From Anomaloglossus baeobatrachus (taxonomy: Eukaryota > Chordata > Amphibia > Anura > Aromobatidae), in assembly GCF_048569485.1 (NCBI RefSeq), contig NC_134364.1, positions 125,314,882 through 125,378,881 on the forward strand: DNA of 64,000 nt, given 5' to 3'. Shown one piece after another: positions 45,790-57,500 of this stretch. The position numbers and the translations under genes were made by a program. The notes under the pieces were generated by a model. The model did no database searches, was not told the origin of the DNA, and was given only the letters and a program-made list of their open reading frames with translations. Within the stretch, counting starts at the first letter, position 1. Each line of letters starts with the position of its first letter.

Positions 45790-47410
45790 TGGCGAGTGTG
45801 GTGCAGGACATGGACTCTGTGCTGGCGAGTGTGGTGCAGGACAAGGACTCTGTGCTGGAGAGTGTGGGGCCCCTGGTGCAGGACATGGACTCTGTGCTGG
45901 AGAGTATGGGGCCCCTGGTGCAGGACATAGACTCTGTGCTGGAGAGTATGGGGCCCCTGGTGCAGGACATGGACTCTGTGCTGGAGAGTGTGGTGCAGGA
46001 CATGGACTCTGTGCTGGAGAGTGTGGTGCAGGACATGGACTCTGTGCTGGAGAGTATGGGGACTCTGGTGCAGGATATGGACTCTGTGCTGAAGAGTATG
46101 GAGCCCCTGGTGCAGGACATGGACTCTGTGCTGCAGAGTATGGGGCCCCTGGTGCAGGACATGGACTCTGTGCTGGAGAGTGTGGGGCCCCTGGTGCAGG
46201 ACATGGACTCTGTGCTGGAGAGTATGGGGCCCCTGGTGCAGGATATGGACTCTGTGCTGGAGAGTATGGGGCCCCTGGTGCAGGACATGGACTCTGTGCT
46301 GGAGAGTATGGGGCCTCTGGTGCAGGATATGGACTCTGTGCTGGAGAGTATGGGGCCCCTGGTGCAGGACATGGACTCTGTGCTGGAGAGTATGGGGCCT
46401 CTGGTGCAGGACATGGACTCTGTGCTGGAGAGTGTGGTGCAGGACATGGACTCTGTGCTGGAGAGTATGGGGCCCCTGTTGCAGGACATGGACTCTGTGC
46501 TGGAGAGTGTGGTGCAGGACATGGACTCTGTGCTGGAGAGTATGGGGACTCTGGTGCAGGATATGGACTCTGTGCTGAAGAGTATGGAGCCCCTGGTGCA
46601 GGACATGGACTCTGTGCTGCAGAGTATGGGGCCCCTGGTGCAGGACATGGACTCTGTGCTGGAGAGTATGGGGCCTCTGGTGCAGGATATGGACTCTGTG
46701 CTGGAGAGTATGGGGCCCCTGGTGCAGGACATGGACTCTGTGCTGGAGAGTATGGGGCCTCTGGTGCAGGACATGGACTCTGTGCTGGAGAGTGTGGTGC
46801 AGGACATGGACTCTGTGCTGGAGAGTGTGGTGCAGGACATGGACTCTGTGCTGGAGAGTATGGGGCTCCTGGTGCAGGACATGGACTCTGTGCTGGAGAG
46901 TATGGGGCTCCTGGTGCAGGACATGGACTCTGTGCTGGAGAGTATGGCGCCCCTGGTGCAGGACATGGACTCTGTGCTGGAGAGTATGGGGCCCCTGGTG
47001 CAGGACATGGACTCTGTGCTGGAGAGTATGGGGCCCCTGGTGCAGGACATGGACTCTGTGCTGGAGAGTATGGGGCCCCTGGTGCAGGACATGGACTCTG
47101 TGCTGGAGAGTATGGGGCCCCTGGTGTAGGACATGGACTCTGTGCTGGAGAGTATGGGGCCCCTGGTGCAGGACATGGACTCTGTGCTGGAGAGTATGGG
47201 GCCCCTGGTGTAGGACATGGACTCTGTGCTGGAGAGTATGGGGCCCCTGGTGCAGGACATTGACTCTGTGCTGGAGAGTATGGGGCCCCTGGTGCAGGAC
47301 ATGGACTCTGTGCTGGAGAGTATGGGGCCCCTGGTGCAGGACATGGACTCTGTGCTGGAGAGTATGGGGCCCCTGGTGCAGGACATGGACTCTGTGCTGG
47401 AGAGTATGGG
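45790..47410 (+). repeat. In-gene 42/33-bp tandem repeat (DMDSVLESMGPLVQ)
   Basis: About 40 units of ggacatggactctgtgctgg then agagtatggggcccctggtgca (42 bp, 14 residues) mixed with a 33-bp form lacking the gggccc part (11 residues). Both lengths are multiples of three. A block of mixed units (gtggtgcag, gggactctggtg, aagagtatggagccc, ctgcagagt) recurs at about 46,000-46,160 and 46,500-46,640, showing block duplication. The encoded pattern, with an acidic residue and hydrophobics at regular spacing, suggests a helix or coiled coil. Confidence 0.93.
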
Positions 47411-48699
47411 GCCTCTAAAGGAGTCCTATATGACCCAGGAATGTTTGGCCTCCCATACGCAGGACTGTGCTGTGGAGACCAGGACCCCTGATGTGCAGTC
47501 AGAGGCCGCTCAGGGCAAGACCCCCCAGCAGCAGACGCGACCGGTGATACAGGCGGCCAGATTCTGCTTTCAGGATGGGACACAACTGCAGCTACAGGAG
47601 CTTACACCTCAGACAGCAGAGGCACTACAAGTCCCAGAGTGCCCCGCACAGGAGCAGGACCTTCCATGTGTGACTGTCTGTGCTGCTGAGGCCAGTGGGA
47701 CTGGGGATGGTGTCGTTGTGCCTGTGGGGTCGGGGGCTGGAGGGGATTCACAGTCTGTGATGGACATTGCACCATGTGATGATGATGATGCTGCTCATGT
47801 TGATGTGCATGATATATGTGACTTTCCCCCATTGCTATCTAACCCACAAGGTGTGACAGCCCCCCCTGCTACAGACCCTCATCCTGTTAGTCAGCCCAGG
47901 GAGACCCGGCAGGTGCCCCACAGGAATGCCTGGAGCCGCGGCGCCCCATCCTTCACCTCCGGCGCCCAGTATACCGGCCAGACTTTCAAGCGTATTAATG
48001 TTATGCGTTTTAAGTACATAGGTCCCAAGGAGGTTCTGCGACAGCGCAGGTACGTGGTGAGGGAGCTGCTGTGCCGCCAGATGGGGTTTGTACCGCGTGA
48101 AATACTGGCGGTCTCTAATCTGCAGGACTGGCAGGGCTATGATGTCAGCTTTAAGCTCATGTCTGACCTGGACAGGTTCTGGGCCGATTACCCCAAGTTC
48201 AGGGACACCGAGGACTGGAATGAGTTTGTGTTGGTCCTTATTTCCAGGCCTGATACTGTCACTGTGAATGTCACCTTCTGGAATGAGGCTGTTCCCCCAC
48301 AGGACATCGAGGTGTGGCTCCGGAGACATTGTGACCTCGTCTCTGGACTCGCCAAGGTCAGAGATGAGGACGGTATCTGGACTATGGGGTGGAAGGTACA
48401 GGTGAAGCTGAGGCAATATAATAACATCACTGCCCACCTGCCCAACTCCTTCTTCATTGGGAGAGAGAAGGGGAGATGTTACTATCCCGGGCAGCCCGAA
48501 AGTGCTTCAAATGTGGAAAAACTGGTCATCTGGCCAATGCCTGTACCGTGGTGAAGTGCAGCCTGTGTGGGGCAATCGGTCATGTCGCTGCAGATTGCCG
48601 GGACGTCCGGTGCAACCTCTGTGGTAAGATGGGCCACCATCACCGGGACTGTCCAGACGCCTGGCACAACATCTGCAGAGCCTTCCCGGATGAGGATGT

Positions 48700-49100
48700 G
48701 ATGGCAGCAGCAGAGGCTCAGGAGGTGGTGGCGGAGGCTCAGGAGGTGATGGCAGGGGCTCAGGAGGTGGTGGCAGAGGCTCAGGAGGTGGTGGCAGGGG
48801 CTCAGGAGGTGGTGGCAGAGGCTCAGGAGGTGGTGGCAGAGGCTCAGGAGGTGGTGGCAGAGGCTCAGGAGGTGGTGGCAGGGGCCCAGGAGGTGGTGGC
48901 AGAGGCTCAGGAGGTGGTGGCAGAGGCTCAGGAGGTGGTGGTAGGGGCTCAGGAGGTGGTGGCAGGGGCTCAGGAGGTGGTGGCAGGGGCTCAGGAGGTG
49001 GTGGCAGGGGCTCAGGAGGTGGTGGCGGAGGCTCAGGAGGTGGTGGCGGAGGCTCAGGAGGTGGTGGCAGGGGCTCAGGAGGTGGTGGCAGGGGCTCAGG
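48700..49100 (+). repeat. In-gene 21-bp tandem repeat (EAQEVVA)
   Basis: About 19 units of gaggctcaggaggtggtggc (21 bp with the final base) follow the zinc knuckles directly. The seven-residue period E/G-A-Q-E-V-V-A keeps frame throughout and would form a helical heptad-like tail. The variants are gcagag, gcaggg and gcggag. Confidence 0.92.
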
Positions 49101-49255
49101 AGTATTTAATGTCAGGAGAGGTACTGCCCAACTCAGATGTCTGCCGGGAGTCTACTCATGTAACACCAGAGCAGGAGGGTGTGGAGGGGAACATGGCGGT
49201 CGTCCCTCAGTTCCAGCAGCCTCAGGTAGCCCACCCTTCAAGCATTTGTATCTGA

Positions 49256-49742
49256 TGACTGGACCATTAGTCAGAATAAAAGGAAGAACGTGTCCTACCG
49301 TAACCCTGAGGCAGAATATGACAGGGAAGGCCCAGAGCTCTGTGGGTGTGATGGTCGTGTCCAACAAATATGGGGCTTTGTCCAATGATGATGATTTCGA
49401 GAGAGAATTGGGGACACTTGAATGTGACAGGGACATAGGGGCTTCCGCTTTGGCGGGGGATGGTCCTCTATCTGTAGCCCCTCAGGTAGAGTCTGCCATG
49501 GACACCGGTGGTGGACAGAATGTCCCTGACTCGGGATGATGTATATTCTATATATTGTGTGGTGATTGCTGAGTTTCATTACACTCTATTCCCCCCACAG
49601 GTGTGGACTCGTTACTTTATTTCTGTATTTGATCTGATCATTTAGTGCCGGTGTCTGTGTTACCTCAGTGATTTGTGATTTGAATTAATGGAAGTTTTTG
49701 GTTGTTATACATGTATTTATGTTTGTTTTTTCGAATAAAAAT
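49256..49742 (+). other. 3' tail of the retroelement block
   Basis: Non-tandem DNA after the coding region. It contains a pyrimidine-rich stretch with ccccccacag (a splice-acceptor-like sequence near 49,600) and ends in gaataaaaat immediately before the minisatellite resumes. The AATAAA at about 49,733 would serve as a poly(A) signal if transcribed. No polymerase-like region is present. Confidence 0.5.
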
Positions 49743-51235
49743 TGCCCCTATGTACAAGAATATAACTACTATCATACTGCCCCCTATGTACAAGAATATA
49801 ACTACTATAATACTGCCCCTATGTACAAGAATATAACTACTATAATACTGCTCCCTATGTACAAGAATATAACTACTATAATACTGCTCCTATATACAAG
49901 AATATAACTACTATAATACTGCCCCCTATGTACAAGAATATAACTACTATAATACTGCTCCTATGTACAAGAATATAACTACTATAATACTGCCCCCTAT
50001 GTACAAGAATATAACTACTATAATACTGCTCCTATGTACAAGAATATAACTACTATAATACTGCTCCCTATGTACAAGAATATAACTACTATAATACTGC
50101 TCCTATATACAAGAATATAACTACTATAATACTGCCCCCTATGTACAAGAATATAACTACTATAATACTGCTCCTATGTACAAGAATATAACTACTATAA
50201 TACTGCCCCCTATGTACAAGAATATAACTACTATAATACTGCCCCTATGTACAAGAATATAACTACTATAATACTGCCCCTATGTACAAGAATATAACTA
50301 CTATAATACTGCCGCTATGTACAAGAATATAACTACTATAATACTGCCCCTATGTACAAGAATATAACTGCTATAATACTGCCCCCTATGTACAAGAATA
50401 TAACTACTATAATACTGCCCCTATGTACAAGAATATAACTACTATAATACTGCTCCTATGTACAAGAATATAACTACTATAATACTGCCCCCTATGTACA
50501 AGAATATAACTACTATAATACTGCCCCTATGTACAAGAATATAACTACTATAATACTGCCCCTATGTACAAGAATATAACTGCTATAATACTGCCCCCTA
50601 TGTACAAGAATATAACTACTATAATACTGCCCCTATGTACAAGAATATAACTACTATAATACTGCTCCTATATACAAGAATATAACTACTATAATACTGC
50701 CTCCTATGTACAAGAATATAACTGCTATAATACTGCCTCTATATACAAGAATATAACTACTATAATACTGCCCCTATGTACAAGAATATAACTACTATAA
50801 TACTGCTCCTATGTACAAGAATATAACTGCTATAATACTGCCTCTATATACAAGAATATAACTACTATAATACTGCCCCTATGTACAGGAATATAACTAC
50901 TATAATACTGCTGCTATGTACAAGAATATAACTACTATAATACTGTCCCTATGTACAAGAATATAACTGCTATAATACTGCTGCTATGTACAAGAATATA
51001 ACTACTATAATACTGCCTCCTATGTACAAGAATATAACTACTATAATACTGTCCCTATGTACAAGAATATAACTGCTATAATACTGCTGCTATGTACAAG
51101 AATATAACTACTATAATACTGTCCCTATGTACAAGAATACAACTACTATAATACTGCCCCCTATATACAGGAATATAACTACTATAATACTGCTCCTATG
51201 TACAGGAATATAACTACTATAATACTGCCCCTATG
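49742..51235 (+). repeat. 35-bp minisatellite, right segment, about 42 units
   Basis: Same unit and orientation as 38,505-40,893 (aagaatataactactataata then ctgcccctatgtac). Short multi-unit patterns recur, for example a block with gctcccta and gctcctatata units at about 49,850-49,930 and again at 50,050-50,140. It decays at about 51,235, about 70 bp before the assembly gap. Confidence 0.96.
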
Positions 51236-51307
51236 CATGAGAATATAGTTACAATAATACCGCTCTTATGTACACATATCCAGTAACGATTACAGACAAG
51301 TCGAGTT

Positions 51308-51507
51308 NNNNNNNNNNNNNNNNNNNNNNNNNNNNNNNNNNNNNNNNNNNNNNNNNNNNNNNNNNNNNNNNNNNNNNNNNNNNNNNNNNNNNNNNNNNNN
51401 NNNNNNNNNNNNNNNNNNNNNNNNNNNNNNNNNNNNNNNNNNNNNNNNNNNNNNNNNNNNNNNNNNNNNNNNNNNNNNNNNNNNNNNNNNNNNNNNNNNN
51501 NNNNNNN
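51308..51507. other. Assembly gap, 200 N
   Basis: Exactly 200 unknown bases, a conventional placeholder size. It separates the end of the 35-bp array from the start of the 38-bp array, so the true distance and junction are unknown. Translations crossing it are meaningless. Confidence 0.99.
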
Positions 51508-54500
51508 ACAACCCTCCTCCTCCTCCTTCTCCTGTACACCGGGCTCTCCCGCACACCGTCCTCCTCCTTCTCCTGTACACCGGGCCTCTCCTGCACACCC
51601 CTCCTCCTCCTTCTCTCCCTGTACACCGGGCTCTCCTGCACACCCTCCTCCTCCTCCTTCTCCTGTACACCGGGCTCTCCCGCACACCCTCTCCTCCTTC
51701 TCCTTCTCCTGTGCCCCGGGCTCTCCCGCACACACCCTCCTCCTTCTCCTGTACACCGGGCTCTCCCGCACAACCCTCCTCCTTCTCCTGCACACCGGGC
51801 TCTCCCGCACACCGTCCTCCTTCTCCTGTACACCGGGCTCTCCCGCACACCCTCCTCCTCCTCCTGTACACCGGGCTCTCCCGTACATCCTCCTTCTCCT
51901 GTACACCGGGCTCTCCCGCACACCCTCCTCCTCCTCCTGTACACCGGGCTCTCCCGCACACCCTCCTCCTTCTCCTGTACACCGGGCTCTCCCACACACC
52001 CTCCTCCTTCTCCTGTACACCGGGCTCTCCCGCACACCCTCCTCCTCCTTCTCCTGTACACCGGGCTCTCCGCACACACCCTCCTCCTCCTTCTCCTGTA
52101 CACCGGGCTCTCCCGCACACCCTCCTCCTCCTTCTCCTGTACACCGGGCTCTCCCGCACACCCTCCTCCTCCTTCTCCTGTACACCGGGCTCTCCCGCAA
52201 ACCCTCCTCCTCCTTCTCCTGTACACCGGGCTCTCCCGCACACACCTCCTCCTCCTGTACACCGGGCTCTCCCGCACACCCTCCTCCTCCTCCTGTACAC
52301 CGGGCTCTCCCGCACATCCTCCTCCTCCTGTACACCGGGCTCTCCCCGCACACCCTCCTCCTCCTTCTCCTGTACACCGGGCTCTCCCGCACACCCTCTT
52401 CCTCCTTCTCCTGTGCCCCGGGGGCTCTCCCGCACACCCTCCTCCTTCTCCTGTACACCGGGCTCTCCCCGCACACCCTCATCCTCCCTCCTGTACAACC
52501 GGGCTCTCCCGCACACCCTCCTCCTCCTCCTGTACACCGGGCTCTCCAGCACACCCTCCTCCTCCTTCTCCTGTACACCGGGCTCTCCCGCACACCCTCC
52601 TCCCTCCTTCTCCTGTACACCGGGCTCTCCTGCACACCCTCCTCCCTCCTTCTCCTGTACACCGGGCTCTCCTGCACACCCTCCTCCTTCTCCTGTACAC
52701 CGGGCTCTCCCGCACACCCTCCTCCTCCTTCTCCTGTGCCACCGGGCTCTCCCACACACCCTCCTCCTCCTTCTCCTGTACACCGGGCTCTCCCGCACAC
52801 CCTCCTCCTCCTGTACACCGGGCTCTCCCGCACACCCTCCTCCTGTACACCGGGCTCTCCCGCACACCCTCCTCCTGTACACCCGGCTCTCCCGCACACC
52901 CTCCTCCTCCTGTACACTGGGCTCTCCCGCACACCCTCCTCCTCCTCCTCCTGTACACCGGGCTCTCCCGCACACCCTCCTCCTCCTCCTCCTCCTGTAC
53001 CACTGGGCTCCTCCGCACACCCTCCTCTCCTGTACACCGGGCTCTCCCGCACACCCTCCTCCTTCTCCTGTACACCCGGGCTCTCCCGCACACCCTCCTC
53101 CTCCGGTACACCGGGCTCTCCCGCACACCCTCCTCCTTCTCCTGTACACCGGGCTCTCCCGCACACCCTCCTCCTCCGGTACACCGGGCTCTCCCGCACA
53201 CCCTCTCCTCCTCCTTCTCCTGTACACCGGGCTCCCCCGCACACCCTCCTCCTCTCCTGTACACCGGGCTCTCCCGCACACCCTCCTCCTCCTAGTACAC
53301 CGGCCTCTCCCGCACACCCTCCTCCTGTACACCGGCCTCTCCCGCACACCCTCCTCCTCCTGTACACCGGCCTCTCCCGCACACTTTCCTCCTCCTGTAC
53401 ACCGGCCTCTCCTGCACACCCTCCTCCTCCTCCTGTACACCGGGCTCTCCTGCACACCTCCTCCTTCTCCTGTACACTGGGCTCTCCCGCACACCCTCCT
53501 CCTCCTCCTCCTGTACACCGGGCTCTCCTGCACACCCTCCTCCTCCTGTACACCGGGCTCTCCCACACACCCTCCTCCTCCTCCTGTACACCGGGCTCTC
53601 CCGCACACCCTCCTTCTCCTGTACACCGGGCTCTCCCGCACACCCTCCTCCTCCGGTACACCGGGCTCTCCCGCACACCCTCCTTCTCCTGTACACCGGG
53701 CTCTCCCGCACACCCTCCTCCTCCGGTACACCGGGCTCTTCCCGCACACCCTCCTTCTCTTCCTGTACACCGGGCTCTCCCGCACACCCTCCTCCTTCTC
53801 CTGTACACCGGGCTCTCCCGCACACCCTCCTCCTCCTGTACACCGGGCTCTCCCGCACACCCTCCTCCTTCTCCTGTACACCGGGCTCTCCCGCACACCC
53901 TCCTCCTCCGGTACACCAGGCTCTCCCGCACACCCTCCTCCTTCTCCTGTACACCGGGCTCTCCCGCACACCCTCCTCCTTCTCCTGTACAACCGGGCTC
54001 TCCCGCACACCCTCCTCCTCCGGTACACCCGGGCTCTCCCGTACATCCTCCTCCTCCTTCTCCTGTACACCGGGCTCCCCGCACACCCTCCTCCTTCTCC
54101 TGTACACCGGGCTCTCCCGCACACCCTCCTCCTCCTGTACACCGGGCTCTCCCGCACACCCTCCTCCTTCTCCTGCACACCGGGCTCTCCCGCACACCCT
54201 CCTCCTTCTCCTGTACACTCGGGCTCTCCCGCACACCCTCCTCCTTCTCCTGCACACCGGGCTCTCCCGCACCACCGTCCTCCTTCTCCTGTACACCGGG
54301 CTCTCCCGCACACCCTCCTCCTCCTCGCTGTACACCGGGCTCTCCCATACATCCTCCTCCTTCTCCTGTACACCGGGCTCTCCCGCACACCCTCCTCCTC
54401 CTGTACACCGGCCTCTCCGCACACCCTCCTCCTCCTGTACACCGGCCTCTCCTGCACACCCTCCTCCTCCTCCTGTACACCGGGCTCTCCTGCACACCCT

Positions 54501-57500
54501 CCTCCTTCTTATCCTGTACACTGGGCTCTCCCGCACACCCTCCTCCTCCTCTTCCTGTACACCGGGCTCTCCCGCACATCCTCCTCCTTCTCCTGTACAC
54601 CGGGCTCTCCCGCACACCCTCCTCCTCCACCGTTACACCGGGCTCTCCCGCACACCCTCCTTCTCCTGTACACCGGGCTCTCCCGCACACCCTCCTCCTC
54701 CGGTACACCGGGCACTCCCGCACACCCTCCTCCTGTACACCGGGCTCTCCCGCACACCCTCCTCCTCCGGTACAACCGGGCTCTCCCGCACACCCTCCTT
54801 CTCCTGTACACCGGGCTCTCCCGCACACCCTCCTTCTCCTGTACACCGGGCTCTCCCGCACACCCTCCTCCTTCTCCTGTACACCGGGCTCTCCCGCACA
54901 CCCTCCTCTTCCGGTACACCGGGCTCTCCCGCACACCCTCCTCTTCTCCTGTACACCGGGCTCTCCCGCACACCCTCCTCCTTCTCCTGTACACCGGGCT
55001 CTCCCGCACACCCTCCTCCTCCGGTACACCGGGCTCTCCCGTACATCCTCCTCCGCCTTCTCCTGTACACCGGGCTCCCCCGCACACCCTCCTCCTTCTC
55101 CTGTACACCGGGCTCTCCCGCACACCCTCCTCCTCCTGTACACCGGCCTCTCCCGCACACTTTCCTCCTCCTGTACACCGGCCTCTCCTGCACACCCTCC
55201 TCCCTCCTCCTGTACACCGGGCTCTCCTGCACACCCTCCTCCTTCTCCTGTACACTGGGCTCTCCCGCACACCCTCCTCCTCCTGTACACCGGGCTCTCC
55301 TGCACACCCTCCTCCTCCTGTACACCGGGCTCTCCCACACACCCTCCTCCTCCTCCTGTACACCGGGCTCTCCCGCACACCCTCCTCCTCCTGTACACCG
55401 GGCTCTCCCGCACACCCTCCTCCTCCTGTACACCGGGCTCTCCCGCACACCCTCCTCCTCCTGTACACCGGGCTCTCCCGCACACCCTCCTCCTTCTCCT
55501 GTACACCGGGCTCTCCCGCACACCCTCCTCCGGTACACCGGGCTCTCCCGCACACCCTCCTTCTCCTGTACACCGGGCTCTCCCGCACACCCTCCTCCTC
55601 CTCCTCCGGTACACCGGGCTCTCCCGCACACCCTCCTTCTCCTGTACACCGGGCTCTCCCGCACACCCTCCTCCTCCTCCTCCGGTACACCGGGCTCTCC
55701 CGCACACCCTCCTCCTCCTTCTCCTGTACACCGGGCTCTCCCGTACATCCTCCTCCTCCTTCTCCTGTACACCGGGCTCCCCCGCACACCCTCCTCCTTC
55801 TCCTGTACACCGGGCTCTCCCGCACACCCTCCTCCTCCTGTACACCGGGCTCTCCCGCACACCCTCCTCCTTCTCCTGCACACCGGGCTCTCCCGCACAC
55901 CCTCCTCCTTCTCCTGTACACCGGGCTCTCCCGCACACCCTCCTCCTTCTCCTGCAAACCGGGCTCTCCCGCACACCGTCCTCCTTCACCTGTACACCGG
56001 GCTCTCCCGCACACCCTCCTCCTCCTCCTCCTGTACACCGGGCTCTCCAGCACACCGTCCTCCTTCTCCTGTACACCGGGCTCTCCCGCACACCCTCCTC
56101 CTCCTCCTGTACACCGGGCTCTCCCATACATCCTCCTCCTTCTCCTGTACACCGGGCTCTCCCGCACACCCTCCTCCTTCTCCTGTACACCGGGCTCTCC
56201 CGCACACCCTCCTCCTCCGGTACACCGGGCTCTCCCGTACATCCTCCTCCTCCTCCTGTACACCGGGCTCCCCCGCACACCCTCCTCCTTCTCCTGTACA
56301 CCGGGCTCTCCCGCACACCCTCCTCCTCCTGTACACCGGCCTCTCCCGCACACCCTCCTCCTCCTGTACACCGGCCTCTCCTGCACACCCTCCTCCTCCT
56401 CCTGTACACCGGGCTCTCCTGCACACCCTCCTCCTTCTCCTGTACACTGGGCTCTCCCGCACACCCTCCTCCTCCTCCTCCTGTACACCGGGCTCTCCTG
56501 CACACCCTCCTCCTCCTGTACACCGGGCTCTCCCACACACCCTCCTCCTCCTCCTGTACACCGGGCTCTCCCGCACACCCTCCTCCTCCTGTACACCGGG
56601 CTCTCCCGCACACCCTCCTCCTCCTGTACACCGGGCTCTCCCGCACACCCTCCTCCTCCTGTACACCGGGCTCTCCCGCACACCCTCCTCCTCCTGTACA
56701 CCGGGCTCTCCCGCACACCCTCCTCCTTCTCCTGTACACCGGGCTCTCCCGCACACCCTCCTCCGGTACACCGGGCTCTCCCGCACACCCTCCTTCTCCT
56801 GTACACCGGGCTCTCCCGCACACCCTCCTCCTCCTCCTCCGGTACACCGGGCTCTCCCGCACACCCTCCTTCTCCTGTACACCGGGCTCTCCCGCACACC
56901 CTCCTCCTCCTCCTCCGGTACACCGGGCTCTCCCGCACACCCTCCTCCTCCTTCTCCTGTACACCGGGCTCTCCCGTACATCCTCCTCCTCCTTCTCCTG
57001 TACACCGGGCTCCCCCGCACACCCTCCTCCTTCTCCTGTACACCGGGCTCTCCCGCACACCCTCCTCCTCCTGTACACCGGGCTCTCCCGCACACCCTCC
57101 TCCTTCTCCTGCACACCGGGCTCTCCCGCACACCCTCCTCCTTCTCCTGTACACCGGGCTCTCCCGCACACCCTCCTCCTTCTCCTGCAAACCGGGCTCT
57201 CCCGCACACCGTCCTCCTTCACCTGTACACCGGGCTCTCCCGCACACCCTCCTCCTCCTCCTCCTGTACACCGGGCTCTCCAGCACACCGTCCTCCTTCT
57301 CCTGTACACCGGGCTCTCCCGCACACCCTCCTCCTCCTCCTGTACACCGGGCTCTCCCATACATCCTCCTCCTTCTCCTGTACACCGGGCTCTCCCGCAC
57401 ACCCTCCTCCTTCTCCTGTACACAGGGCTCTCCCGCACACCCTCCTCCTCCGGTACACCGGGCTCTCCCGTACATCCTCCTCCTCCTTCTCCTGTACACC

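Larger units (their letters stand above)
45526..49255 (+). pseudogene. Fossil gag/ORF1-like gene with three CCHC zinc knuckles
   Basis: The N-terminal part (from an ATG near 45,526) leads into a long tandem coiled-coil-like tract (about 45,790-47,410). A non-repetitive linker follows, then a conserved core at about 47,985-48,470 (words RRYVVRELLCRQMGF, YDVSFKLMSDLDRFW, DIEVWLRRHCDLV, IWTMGWKVQVKLR). Next come three zinc knuckles at about 48,505-48,660 (CFKCGKTGHLANAC, CSLCGAIGHVAADC, CNLCGKMGHHHRDC) and an Ala/Glu/Val-rich tandem tail. This order matches the proteins annotated in many frog genomes as zinc finger CCHC domain-containing protein 3-like, which I take to be retroelement nucleic-acid-binding proteins. 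It is a fossil: coding similarity is spread over more than one frame, with a few breaks. It is not the cellular ZCCHC3 gene as far as can be judged, given the repeat context. Confidence 0.7.
40894..49742 (+). mobile_element. Retroelement-derived composite block inserted in the 35-bp array
   Basis: The 35-bp array stops at 40,893 and resumes at 49,743. The block between reads as one plus-strand unit: a leader (40,894-41,261 plus the 49-bp minisatellite), an LTR-like repeat (44,326-45,479), a gag/ORF1-like coding region (45,526-49,255) with a conserved core and zinc knuckles, and a 3' tail ending in gaataaaaat. No reverse transcriptase, integrase or endonuclease region is present, so it is incomplete. 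The word tgcccc flanks both sides but is also part of the array unit, so it is not proof of a target duplication. The class is unsettled: zinc-knuckle proteins of this type occur in LTR elements and in the first frame of Tx1/L1-like LINEs. It is treated here as a fossil and looks broken, with a few breaks. Confidence 0.6.

Noticed and set aside
45526-49255. The zinc-knuckle gene as the host ZCCHC3 gene
   Set aside because: It sits in a retroelement-derived block next to an LTR-like repeat, is repeat-expanded and looks broken, and such proteins are multicopy in frogs. Cellular ZCCHC3 is not excluded by search, only made unlikely.
40894-49748. tgcccc on both sides of the retroelement block as a proven target-site duplication
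   Set aside because: The word is part of every 35-bp unit, so its presence at both borders is expected from array periodicity.
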